NCBI RefSeq assembly: GCF_045679555.1
Contig: NC_092092.1
Location: 17,828,969-17,892,968 of the forward strand
Direction of reading: 5' to 3'
Source of the DNA: Salvelinus alpinus
Taxonomy: Eukaryota > Chordata > Actinopteri > Salmoniformes > Salmonidae
DNA length: 64,000 bases
The notes below the pieces were generated by a model. It searched no databases and was not told where the DNA came from. It worked only from the letters and a program-made list of their open reading frames with translations. The position numbers and the translations under genes were made by a program. This document shows, in pieces, positions 21,070 through 32,100 of this stretch (positions are counted from its first letter, which is position 1; each line of letters starts with the position of its first letter).

Positions 21070-22676
21070 CAGTGGGGAGAACAAGTATTTGATACACTGA
21101 CAATTTTGCAGGTTTTCCTACTTACAAAGCATGTAGAGGTCTGTAATTTTTATCATAGGTACACTTCAACTGTGAGAGAAGGAATCTAAAACAAAAATCC
21201 AGAAAATCACATTGTATGATTTTTAAGTAATTAATTTGCATTTTATTGCATGACATAAGTATTTGATACATCCGAAAAGCAGAACTTAATATTTGGTACA
21301 GAAGCCTTTGTTTGCAATTACAGAGATCATACGTTTCCTGTAGTTCTTGACCAGGTTTGCACACACTGCAGCAAGGATTTTGGCCCACTCCTCCATTCAG
21401 ATCTTCTCCAGATCCTTCAGGTTTTGGGGCTGTCGCTGGGCAATACGGACTTTCAGCTCCCTCCAAAGATCTTCTATTGGGTTCAGGTCTGGAGACTGGC
21501 TAGGCCACTCCAGGACCTTGAGATGCTTCTTACGGAGCCACTCCTTAGTTGCCCTGGCTGTGTGTTTCGGGTTGTTGTCATGCTGGAAGACCCAGCCACG
21601 ACCCATCTTCAATGCTTTTACTGAGGGAAGGAGGTTGTTGGCCAAGATCTCGCGATACATGGCCCCATCCATCCTCCCCTCAATACGGTGCAGTCGTCTT
21701 GTCCCCTTTGCAGAAAAGCATCCCCAAAGAATGATGTTTCCACGTCCAGGCTTCACGGTTGGGATGGTGTTCTTGGGGTTGTACTCATCCTTCTTCTTCC
21801 TCCAAACACGGCGAGTGGAGTTTAGACCAAAAAGCTCTATTTTTGTCTCATCAGACCACATGACCTTCTCCCATTCCTCCTCTGGATCATCCAGATGGTC
21901 ATTGGCAATTTTCAGACGGGCCTGGACATGCGCTGGCTTGAGCAGGGGGACCTTGCGTGCACTGCAGGATTTTAATCTATGACGGCGTAGTGTGTTACTA
22001 ATGGTTTACTTTGAGACTGTGGTCCCAGCTCTCTTCAGGTCATTGACCAGGTCCTGCCGTGTAGTTCTGGGCTAATCCCTCACCTTCCTCATGATCATTG
22101 ATGCCCCACGAGGTGAGATCTTGCATGGAGCCCCAGACCGAGGGTGATTGACCGTCATCTTGAACTTCTTCCATTTTCTAATAATTGCGCCAACAGTTGT
22201 TGCCTTCTCACCAAGCTGCTTGCCTATTGTCCTGTAGCCCATCCCAGCCTTGTGCAGGTCTACAATTTTATCCCTGATGTCCTTACACAGCTCTCTGGTC
22301 TTGGCCATTGTGGAGAGGTTGGAGTCTGTTTGATTGAGTGTGTGGACAGGTGTCTTTTATACAGGTAACGAGTTCAAACAGGTGCAGTTAATACAGGTAA
22401 TGAGTGGAGAACAGGAGGGCTTCTTAAAGAAAAACTAACAGGTCTGTGAGAGCCGGAATTCTTACTGGTTGGTAGGTGATCAAATACTTATGTCATGCAA
22501 TAAAATGCAAATGAATTATTTAAAAATCATACAATGTGATTTTCTGGATTTTTGTTTTAGATTCCGTCTCTCACAGTTGAAGTGTACCTATGATAAAAAT
22601 TACAGACCTCTACATGTTTTGTAAGTAGGAAAACCTGCAAAATTGGCAGTGTATCAAATACTTGTTCTCCCCACTG
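21070..22676 (-). mobile_element. Tc1-like transposon, CAGTGGGGAGAACAAGTATT family, copy 1
   Basis: It is bounded by CAGTGGGGAGAACAAGTATT and its inverse with flanking TA (21068-21069, 22677-22678). Length is 1607 bp. The long arms also match (GTGTACCTATGATAAAAATT near both ends). The transposase is on the minus strand. A second copy in opposite orientation lies at 34936-36530. Confidence 0.95.
21320..22308 (-). pseudogene. Tc1 transposase with nonsense mutations (copy 1)
   Basis: The start at 22308 gives [20 protein letters not shown] and the helix-turn-helix block [23 protein letters not shown] near 22075 ends the first frame after KVRD, and a further TAA interrupts near 22010. The catalytic half is open at 21861-21397: [12 protein letters not shown] (first D), [15 protein letters not shown] (second-D region) and DLNPIEDLW (E). 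The second motif reads DNNPKH where copy 2 reads DNDPKH. A TGA at 21397 cuts the C-terminus. The protein would act in the nucleus on the element's own inverted repeats. The stops make this copy inactive. Confidence 0.9.
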
Positions 22677-22678
22677 TA

Positions 22679-23187
22679 TTTACACCCCTCGACTAGGCAG
22701 AGATCCTCTCCTTGTATGTTAAGATAAACAATCAGTCAGTTTTTGTTGCTGGGCAGAAACTAGGTCTGTTCCTCTTCGTTGTGATTGTCATGGCCCAGCT
22801 TGAGTCCAGAACCTTTGTGTGTGGGTATGTGTGTGTGTGGGAGATAATGCTACAGTTAGTGCTTCGTTGAGGTGGGCCCCTCTGGCTCCCTTCCCAGATG
22901 TTTCCTACCTCTTCAACTGTTATCCTCACATCGATATTGAGTTCCACCACCACTTCTCCTTTCCCTACAAGTTACTGAAACTAACTTGGCGTGACAGGAA
23001 CCGAGACCCGACTATTGATCTTTTGCCTAATCCTTAAAAAGTCTATAAAAAAACTGAGATGCCATATTGGTTCCCTCTTAGTGGCCAAGAACACTAGCGG
23101 ATGTCCTCTGGTCTACAGTACCCTGACTGTCTCCACCATACATATTGTTCCATCCAGACAGTACAGAACAGAACAGTACATTCCCCA
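22679..23187. other. Unassigned sequence
   Basis: No supported feature. A CTTCCCAG at about 22890 is followed by an open plus-strand stretch but nothing recognisable, so it is not called an exon. Confidence 0.5.
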
Positions 23188-23325
23188 TACACTGAGTATA
23201 CCAAACATTATGAACACCTTCCTTATATTGAGTTGCAAGTGACATCGATAAGGGATCATATCTTTCACCTGGATTCACCTGGTAAGTCTATGTCATGGAA
23301 AGACATTCCTAATGTTTTATACACT
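23188..23325. mobile_element. Short Tc1-derived MITE (CACTGAGTATACCAAACATT)
   Basis: CACTGAGTATACCAAACATT and CATTCCTAATGTTTTATACA face each other 138 bp apart. The interior (GAACACCTTCCTTATATTGA, CACCTGGATTCACCTGG) is terminal-repeat sequence only. It looks like an internally deleted derivative of a Tc1-like family. Confidence 0.75.
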
Positions 23326-23606
23326 AAGCTTATGTTCAAACCATCAGCAACAGGGAGAGGGAGGGAGAAATATGTTATCTGAGCAGTAGGCCTAATTGCC
23401 AGAACTATGGAAGAAATCATCGTACAGCTACTGCTAGTGTGGAACGGAGAAGGACAGTAAGAAGCACAAAAACAGTTAAGCATTCTGTATGCATTCAAAT
23501 CAGTTTAATCTTGAATATTCCAATTTCACCTACTGTACTGTTGGGATATAGGTGATATATGGTACTGTACTGAACATACCAGTCTTTTCTTTCTGTCTAG
23601 GTCTGA

Positions 23607-23607
<1 letters not shown>

Positions 23608-23645
<38 letters not shown>

Positions 23646-23649
23646 TGTC
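23608..23649. repeat. (GT)n microsatellite
   Basis: About 20 GT units with one TATG interruption. Confidence 0.95.
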
Positions 23650-24020
23650 TCCATTCTAATGTAAATACATCTGTACATGTGGATGGGTGTGTTAGTATGT
23701 AGTAACGTCTGCGTGTCAGACTCGCAGGCTGCTGAGCGGTGCAGTCAGATGGTGATGTCACTGTGGCCCCTGGGTCTCAGTAATGCTGCTGTAACTCTCC
23801 AGGCCCTGGCATCCATCCCTCTGTAAAGCCTCACTGTGAGATCACAGCCAATGGGATAAAAGGAAGCTCTCTAGCTAACGAGGCCCGTTGGTCCCCATTA
23901 CAGTATGGTGTAAATAACACAAGCGTCATCGTCAGGTCCAGACCTGGGTTCATATATCATTTGCTTTCTTTCAAATGTTTGAATGCGCTTGCCTGTCGTA
24001 ATGGGAACCAGCCCCTGTTG
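23650..24020. other. Unassigned; possible 3' untranslated region of the candidate exon
   Basis: No repeat family was recognised. If the minus-strand exon at 24021-24098 is real, this sequence lies just downstream of its stop codon and could be its 3' untranslated region. Confidence 0.3.
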
Positions 24021-24098
24021 TCATGACAGGGCGACCCTGATGGCGGCGTTGCCAGGGCGGAACAGACTCAGCCTCCCGTCCAGAGTCCCGGTCAGCAG
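24021..24098 (-). CDS. Candidate terminal coding exon of an unidentified host gene
   Basis: On the minus strand a strong splice acceptor (pyrimidine-rich TCTCTGTCTCTCTCCTTCCC then AG at 24099-24100) is followed by 25 sense codons and TGA at 24021-24023. The peptide begins LLTGTLDGRLSLF and ends AIRVALS. The codons are GC-rich at third positions, unlike the surrounding AT-rich DNA. The pattern T-x-D-G-R-L-S-L-F resembles the last strand of a WD-type beta-propeller repeat, but that is only an impression. No upstream exon could be found on the minus strand at higher coordinates, and the gene is not identified. It could also be a chance frame next to a chance acceptor. Confidence 0.35.
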   Translation of the reverse strand: MLTGTLDGRLSLFRPGNAAIRVALS

Positions 24099-24102
24099 CT
24101 GG

Positions 24103-24630
24103 GAAGGAGAGAGACAGAGAATAAGAATGACATCATCACGCTACCCTTTGACTGATCACATGAGGGTGATTATAAACAGAGACTGACTGTATTCCCTTTT
24201 CCTGACGACTTAAACTGAGATCTTCCGCTGCTCTACAGTATGTTCGCTACATACTTCAGTCTGAGACTGGCACCGTTGAAGTCGTTTCTGGGGACGTCAA
24301 AATGAGGGGTTCTGTACAAAACAAAGTCTTTAGCGATTGTATCTGTAACTAAACAGAGTAGCAAAGCCAACTACGAAATGTTCTAAATGCCGCATTAACC
24401 ATGTTTTTTGTCTCTGGCCCAATCCATCGGTTTCTGGGACAAATCAGAACGGTTAGAATGTGTTTGCGTTCTAGAAATGGTCAGGGAGTTACTCAGATGG
24501 AGACTCGTTGAAGAGAAGAAAGTAGCGCTGTGGGTGTGGCGTAGCGTTTGGCTGGAGCAAGGCGTTTGGGTAGCCAGGCAAGTATCCATACCTATCACGC
24601 TAAACTCTTTAGGGTGCCTTTCTACATGAT
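24103..24630. other. Unassigned; intron-like or repeat-derived
   Basis: Nothing is firmly recognised. The segment 24405-24600 may be an old dispersed repeat but has no identifiable ends. Confidence 0.35.
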
Positions 24631-24786
24631 CCTATAGTCTGATCCCAGATCTGTTTGTGCTGTCTTGCTAAGTCCTATAAATATCAACTGGCATGAAAAC
24701 GACCGTAGCAGTTGGCAGTTTTCTCATGACAACGACCATAGGAGCACAAAAGACAGTAGAGAAATATCTGGGACCAGGCTAGTAGG
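24631..24786. mobile_element. MITE with CCCAGATCTGTTTGTGCTGT-like arms
   Basis: The left arm CTGATCCCAGATCTGTTTGT pairs with the right arm ATATCTGGGACCAGGCTAGT. Inner GTGCTGTCTTGC pairs with GCACAAAAGACAG. It is about 156 bp, non-coding and palindromic. One arm recurs at 18519-18583. Confidence 0.75.
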
Positions 24787-25000
24787 CTATTCCCTCTATC
24801 ATACTGTTGCATTTAACTCAGCATGATCCAAACTTCTAATTGGGGAAAGCCATGCAATATTGCATAACAGCACTGATCTCTACAACAAAGCTAAACTAAG
24901 AACTTTGCAGCAGTTAAATCCCAGGTTTATAATATCTCATAGCAATTATCAAACTGTCCACACTGTGGCCCAAATAGCACCCTATAACCTACATGCTCAG
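24787..25000. other. Short spacer with a dispersed-repeat trace
   Basis: GGCCCAAATAGCACCCTATA near 24967 is reminiscent of the inverse of the dispersed repeat at 27131 and 40648. Too short for a firm call. Confidence 0.3.
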
Positions 25001-25222
25001 AAAAAAAGGTTATTCGGCTGTTCGCATAGAATAACCTTTTTTGGTTCCAGGTATAAGCCTTTTTTGATCCCGGTAGAACGTATTACCCTCTGTGGAAAGG
25101 GTTCTACATGGAACTCAAAAGGGTTATTTCTACCTGGAACCAAAAGGGTTCCACTTGGAACCAAAAAGGGTTATTTAAAGGGTTCTCCTTGCGGACAGCG
25201 GAATAACCCTTTTAGGTTCTAC
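25001..25222. mobile_element. Palindromic MITE rich in GGTTCTAC/GGAACC motifs
   Basis: The left arm AAAGGTTATTCGGCTGTTCG pairs with the right arm GCGGACAGCGGAATAACCCT. The interior alternates CCTGGAACCAAAAGGGTT and inverse copies, so nearly the whole 222 bp can fold on itself. It has no coding capacity. This class is common in teleosts. Confidence 0.8.
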
Positions 25223-25282
25223 ATAGTTCTACATAAGTTGCATGGACTCTGTATGCAATAATTAACATGATTTTTTAATTAC

Positions 25283-26655
25283 TACCTCATCTCTGTACCC
25301 CACACATACAATTATCTGTAAGGTCCCTCAGTGGAGCAGTGAATTTCAAACACAGATTCAAACACAAAGACCTGGGAGGTTTCCCAATGCCTCGCAAAAA
25401 AGGACACCTATTGGTAGATGAGTAAAAATGAAAAAAGCAGACATTGAATACCCCTTTTAGTATGGTGAATTTATTAATTACACTTTGGATGGTGTATCAA
25501 TACAGCCAGTCACTACAAAGGTACAGGTGTCCTTACTAACTCAGTTGCCAAAGAGGAAAGAAACTGCTCAGGGATTTCACCATGACGCCAATGGTGACTT
25601 TAAAACACTTACAGAGTTTAATGGCTGTGATAGGAGAAAACTGAGGATGGATAAACAACATTGTAGTTACTCCACAATACTACAAAAGTAGGAAGCCTTG
25701 TTGCAAACATACATTCTGTTTGCAACAAGGCACAAAAGTAAAACTGCAAATAATGTGGCAAAGAAATGAACTTGTTCTGAATATAAAGCGTTATGTTTGG
25801 GGCAAATCCAACACAACACATCACTGAGTATCAAGCATGGTGGTGGCTGCATCATGTTATGGGTATGCTTGTCATTGGCAAGGACTAGGGAGTTTTTGGG
25901 GATAAAAAGAAACGGAATAGAGCTAAGCACAGGCAAAATGACATGGTGTCACGTTCCTGACCTGTTTTCTGTTGTTTTGTATGTGTTTAGTTGGTCAGGA
26001 CGTGAGCTGGGTGGGAATTCTATGTTGTGTGTCTAGTTTGTCTGTTTCTATGTCCAGCCTAATATGGTTCTCAATCAGAGGCAGATGGTAATCGTTGTCC
26101 CTGATTGAGAATCATATATAGGAGGCTTGTTTTGTGTTGGGATTTTGTGGGTGTTTGTTTCCTGTCTCTGTGTTTGTTCTGCACCAGATAGGACTGTCTC
26201 GGTTTTCACGGTTTGTTATTTTGTTTGCTGTTTGTAGTGTTCACTTGTTCGTTATTAAACATGTTGAACACTAGCCGCGCTGCATTTTGGTCCTCTCCTT
26301 CACCTATGGAAGAAAACCGTTACAGATGGAATGTTCTTGAGTGGCCTAGTTACAGTTTTGACTTAAATCAGCTTGAACATCTATGTCAAGACTTGAAAAT
26401 GGCTGTCAAGCAATTATCAACAATCAACTTGACAGAGCTTGAAGAATTTTGAAAATAATGTGCAAAAAATATTGTACAATCCAGGTGTGCAAAGCTGTAA
26501 TAGCTGCCAAAGGAGATTCTAACATGTATTGAGTAACGGGTGTGAATACTTATGTAAATTAGATATTTCTGTATTTCATTTTCACATGGAAACATTTCAA
26601 AAAAATATGTTTTCACTGGCATTATGGGTTATTGTGTGTAAAAAAGATATTAAGC
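25283..26655 (+). mobile_element. Tc1-like element (GGGGTGTGAATA family), interrupted by a solo LTR
   Basis: The transposase start region is near 25391 (ATGCCTCGCAAAAAAGGACA). The middle block KHGGGCIMLWVCLSLARTR lies at 25830-25890. The late block WNVLEWPSYSFDLNQLEHL lies at 26330-26390. The 3' inverted-repeat region runs to about 26655. A gypsy-type LTR is inserted at 25947-26324. Coding frames are broken and part of the catalytic core, including the second acidic motif, is missing at the insertion. Confidence 0.8.
25947..26324 (+). mobile_element. Solo LTR of a Ty3/gypsy retrotransposon
   Basis: A 378-bp unit starting TGTCACGTTCCTGACC and ending CCGTTACA, so it has the TG...CA ends of an LTR. 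It has a late TATTAAACATGTTGAACAC polyadenylation-like region. CATGG precedes it and GATGG follows it, a near-perfect 5-bp target duplication. No gag or pol is adjacent, so the internal part was probably lost by LTR-LTR recombination. Internal text (TGGTTCTCAATCAGAGGCAG) is similar to the LTR piece at 56755. Confidence 0.8.
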
Positions 26656-26699
26656 CAAGCAGCCTGACCCACACACTCATGGATACAGACACACGCATT

Positions 26700-26719
26700 C
26701 ACGGACGTAGACACTCACG

Positions 26720-26817
<98 letters not shown>
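26700..26817. repeat. (CA)n microsatellite
   Basis: About 47 uninterrupted CA units after ACGC-type lead-in repeats. Confidence 0.95.
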
Positions 26818-26818
<1 letters not shown>

Positions 26819-27932
26819 ATGCACGTGCACACAGATCACACACAACTCTCCCCCACACACGTATCCCCTTGTCCTCAGCAGCATATCTCTCTCAAAGAGG
26901 AGGGACCATGATCTCAGCTATCCCCTGTCGGCCAATCAGCCAGTGACCCAGGCCAGAGCAACATTACCTCACCACTACGGCAGCCAATCTACAGGCTCCA
27001 ATGCAACCTGGGAAACCTTCCATTTAGAGTTCATAGTGAGATTCTGTCCTGTGTGAAAGAGTCTGTGTCCTCAACAGCACTCCATTACCTATTAAGTGTA
27101 CTACTTTTGACCCGGACCCATAGCGCTCTGGTCAAAAGTAGTGCACTATAAAGGGAATACGGTGCCATTTGGGACGCATCCTGATAAACCTTCCATTTGG
27201 GGTTCATAGTGAGACTCATGGTACTCATTCATAATGGCTTATGAGAGCTGTGGAAATTGATGGCACTCCGAGACATTAGTCAACACTGTACTGTGCTAGT
27301 CTGTGACCTCAGGTTAACATACACCCCAAAAATAATCTGTATTTCATCACACAAAAGATCTGCACAGGTGCAAAAAATGACAGGGACTATTCCATTGGTT
27401 TCATTGTGCCAGGCAAGCTCATTGAAGCACAAGTATTTAAAATATATTAAATATGATTGGAGCCAGGTCTGATATCAACGAGAGACCAGGACATCAGCTA
27501 AATGAGTGAATAGGCCCATATGCAGTCAACACCCTGATATGACAGGAAAGAGTCAGAAGATCAGTCAAACACAGGTAGTCTGCTGAGCCCTAACCATGCA
27601 CTTCAGCTAAACTTTCTGACGATTGATGAGTGAATACGCCCCTGTTGGGAAAGAGTCAGAAGAGTCTGAAGTGTTTGGAATGAAGATGAGTCAAACACCA
27701 GTAGGGCTGACTAGTTTCTATCAGGGTTTATTTATTTAATCACACACACGCGCACGCCCACAAACGTACGCACACACACACTGTCTAGCCCTATATCTAT
27801 CAGGGTTTATTTATTTAATCTCTTCTGGTTTGGATGTTGATGCTGTAGCAGATCCTCCTTACTGGAGACACAGGGACAATACCCAGCTGTGTGTGGAACG
27901 CTAGGAGAGGAGAGTTCACTGACACACACACG
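26818..27932. other. Mostly unassigned, with a dispersed repeat
   Basis: At 27117-27182 the GGTCAAAAGTAGTGCACTAT repeat recurs, ending GCCATTTGGGACGCATC. At 27716-27740 and 27797-27820 the text CTATCAGGGTTTATTTATTT is repeated around a CA-rich patch. No gene was recognised. Confidence 0.5.
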
Positions 27933-28662
27933 CAGGGCTGGCTCTAACCTTTTGGGGGCCTTATGCAAGATTTGGTTGGGGGCCCCCCCACCTTGCCGCA
28001 AATCATTTTAATAAATGTAGCAATCATTCTATTCTAATTATTTTGGCTTGAGGCAGAGGGAATTTTTTTCTTCAATTTTACAGCTAATTTCCTGCAATTC
28101 TATCCATTTTATCATGTGGTGGAAATAAATTTTAGCAGTTTTAAAGCTAATTTCCTGCAATTCTACACATTTTTCCATGACTTATGCCATGTTAATATGA
28201 TATCTGAGTGAGAAAGACTAACAAAATCAATGGTGGCCTCCTGGAGGTCAGGGCCCTGTGCAGGTTTTTTTTTATTTTTATAGCTGGCTGGATTAACTAA
28301 CAATCTAAACATTGCTAGCTGACATGGCTAATTGAGAGACTCTCAGTTCCTCACATAACAAGAGAAAAACTGCTGGTCCTGCTTTATTTGGAGTGCATCT
28401 TCATACAGGCTTCATAAGCACTACATAGATGCTTCACAAATCATATATAACCGTATGTCATGCGCTATTAAGATTCATAATGTGGCATAAGTGTGTGACA
28501 TAACCATCAATGTATTTATTCACATTTATTAGAGCATGAAATACAGTTATAGATTATTTGTGACCCATTTATGTAGTGCTTATGAAGCCTATATGAATGC
28601 TTTATGGTGGCCCCCTAAAGGACGGGGCCCTAAGCGACCGCTTTTGCCTGGAGCAGGCCCTG
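27933..28662. mobile_element. Non-autonomous hAT-like transposon with perfect 8-bp target duplication
   Basis: The ends are CAGGGCTGGCTCT and, reversed from the right, CAGGGCCTGCTCC. CACACACG lies immediately outside both ends (27925-27932 and 28663-28670), an exact 8-bp duplication as expected for hAT elements. The interior is AT-rich and non-coding, with a tandem pair near 28080-28185 (GCTAATTTCCTGCAATTCTA twice). It is 730 bp and has no transposase. Confidence 0.85.
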
Positions 28663-28755
28663 CACACACGCTGACTGTCTGTTTGTGTCTCTCTCACTCA
28701 CATGCTCTGCAGGAAGTCAGTCACCCCACCCATGTACACATACACATGGATACGT

Positions 28756-29190
<435 letters not shown>

Positions 29191-32100
29191 CCCCTAACCC
29201 TCTAGCTAACCCTCCTATTACCCCTAACCATCTAGCTAACCCTCCTATTACCCCTAACCATCTAGCTAACCCTCCTATTACCCCTAACCATCTAGCTAAC
29301 CCTCCCATTACCCCTAACCATCTAGCTAACCCTCCCATTACCCCTAACCCTCTAGCTAACCCTCCTATTACCCCTAACCCTCTAGCTAACCCTCATATTA
29401 CCCCTAACCATCTAGCTAACCCTCCTATTACCCCTAACCATCTAGCTAACCCTCCTATTACCCCTAACCATCTAGCTAACCCTCCTATTACCCCTAACCC
29501 TCTAGCTAACCCTCCTATTACCCCTAACCATCTAGCTAACCCTCCTATTACCCCTAACCATCTAGCTAACCTTCATATTACCCCTATCTATCTAACCCTC
29601 CTATTACCCCTAACCATCTAGCTAACCCTCCTATTACCCCTAACCATCTAGCTAACCCTCCTATTACCCCTAACCATCTAGCTAACCCTCCCATTACCCC
29701 TAACCATATAGCTAACCTTCCCATTACCCCTAACCATCTAGCTAACCCTCCTATTACCCCTAACCATCTAGCTAACCCTCCTATTACCCCTAACCATCTA
29801 GCTAACCTTCCCATTACCCCTAACCATCTAGCTAACCCTCCCATTACCCCTAACCATCTAGCTAACCCTCCTATTACCCCTAACCATCTAGCTAACCCTC
29901 CCATTACCCCTAACCATCTAGCTAACCCTCCTATTACCCCTAACCATATAGCTAACCTTCCCATTACCCCTAACCATCTAGCTAACCCTCCCATTACCCC
30001 TAACCATCTAGCTAACCCTCCTATTAAATGGCCCTAACCATCTAGGTAACCATCATATTACCCCTAGTCATCTAGCTAACCCTCCCATTACCCCTAACCA
30101 TCTAGCTAACCCTCCCATTACCCCTAACCATCTAGCTAACCTTCATATTACCCCTAACCATCTAGCTAACCCTCCTATTACCCCTAACCATCTAGCTAAC
30201 CTTCATATTACCCCTATCTATCTAAACCTCCTATTACCCCTAACCATCTAGCTAACCTTCCCATTACCCCTAACCATCTAGCTAACCCTCCTATTACCCC
30301 TAACCATCTAGCTAACCCTCCTATTACCCCTAACCATCTAGCTAACCTTCCCATTACCCCTAACCATCTAGCTAACCCTCCCATTACCCCTAACCATCTA
30401 GCTAACCCTCCTATTACCCCTAACCATCTAGCTAACCCTCCCATTACCCCTAACCATCTAGCTAACCCTCCTATTACCCCTAACCATATAGCTAACCTTC
30501 CCATTACCCCTAACCATCTAGCTAACCCTCCCATTACCCCTAACCATCTAGCTAACCCTCCTATTAAATGGCCCTAACCATCTAGGTAACCATCATATTA
30601 CCCCTAGTCATCTAGCTAACCCTCCCATTACCCCTAACCATCTAGCTAACCCTCCCATTACCCCTAACCATCTAGCTAACCTTCATATTACCCCTAACCA
30701 TCTAGCCAACCCTCCTATTACCCCTAACCATCTAGCTAACCTTCATATTACCCCTATCTATCTAAACCTCCTATTACCCCTAACCATCTAGCTAACCTTC
30801 CCATTACCCCTAACCATCTAGCTAACCCTCCTATTACCCCTAACCATCTAGCTAACCCTCCTATTACCCCTAACCATCTAGCTAACCCTCCCATTACCCC
30901 TAACCATATAGCTAACCTTCCCATTACCCCTAACCATCTAGCTAACCCTCCTATTACCCCTAACCATCTAGCTAACCCTCCTATTACCCCTAACCATCTA
31001 GCTAACCTTCCCATTACCCCTAACCATCTAGCTAACCCTCCCATTACCCCTAACCATCTAGCTAACCCTCCTATTACCCCTAACCATCTAGCTAACCCTC
31101 CCATTACCCCTAACCATCTAGCTAACCCTCCTATTACCCCTAACCATATAGCTAACCTTCCCATTACCCCTAACGATCTAGCTAACCCTCCCATTACCCC
31201 TAACCATCTAGCTAACCCTCCTATTAAATGGCCCTAACCATCTAGGTAACCATCATATTACCCCATGTCATCTAGCTAACCCTCCCATTACCCCTAACCA
31301 TCTAGCTAACCCTCCCATTACCCCTAACCATCTAGCTAACCTTCATATTACCCCTAACCATCTAGCTAACCCTCCTATTACCCCTATCTATCTAACCCTC
31401 ATATTTCCCCTAACCATCTAGCTAACCCTCCCAATACCCCTAACCATCTAGCTAACCCTCCTATTAAATGGCCCTAACCATCTAGCTAACCCTCCCATTA
31501 CCCCTAACCATCTAGCTAACCCTCCTATTAAATGGCCCTAACCATCTAGCTAACCCTCCCATTACCCCTAACCATCTAGCTAATCCTCCCATTACCCCTA
31601 ACCATCTAGCTAACCCTCCTATTAAATGGCCCTAACCATCCAGCTAACCCTCCCATTAGCCCTAACCATCTAGCTAACCCTCCTATTAAATGGCCCTAAC
31701 CATCTAGCTATCCCTCCCATTACCCCTAACCATCTAGCTAACCCTCCCATTAGCCCTAACCATCTAGCTAACCCTCCTATTAAATGGCCCTAACCATCTA
31801 GCTAACCCTCCCATTACCCCTAACCATCTAGCTAACCCTCCTATTAAATGGCCCTAACCATCTAGCTAACCCTCCCATTACCCCTAACCATCTAGCTAAC
31901 CCTCCCATTACCCCTAACCATCTAGCTAACCCTCCTATTACCCCTAACCATCTAGCTAACCCTCCCATTACCCCTAACCATCTAGCTAACACTCCCATTA
32001 AATGGCCCTAACCATCTAGCTAACCCTCCCATTACCCCTAACCATCTAGCTAACCCTCCTATTACCCCTAACCATCTAGCTAACCTTCCCATTACCCCTA

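Noticed and set aside
21347..21982. 211-residue plus-strand open frame
   Set aside because: It is antisense to a Tc1 transposase. The minus-strand frame carries the real WSDE, DN(N)PKH and PIE motifs. The same applies to 35774-36253.
22891..23035. Exon after CTTCCCAG on the plus strand
   Set aside because: The open stretch has no recognisable motif, no donor that fits, and average base composition.
29584..31194. Long minus-strand open frames with GGLARWLGV repeats
   Set aside because: They exist only because the 30-bp satellite unit is a multiple of three. There is no start context, domain or gene structure.
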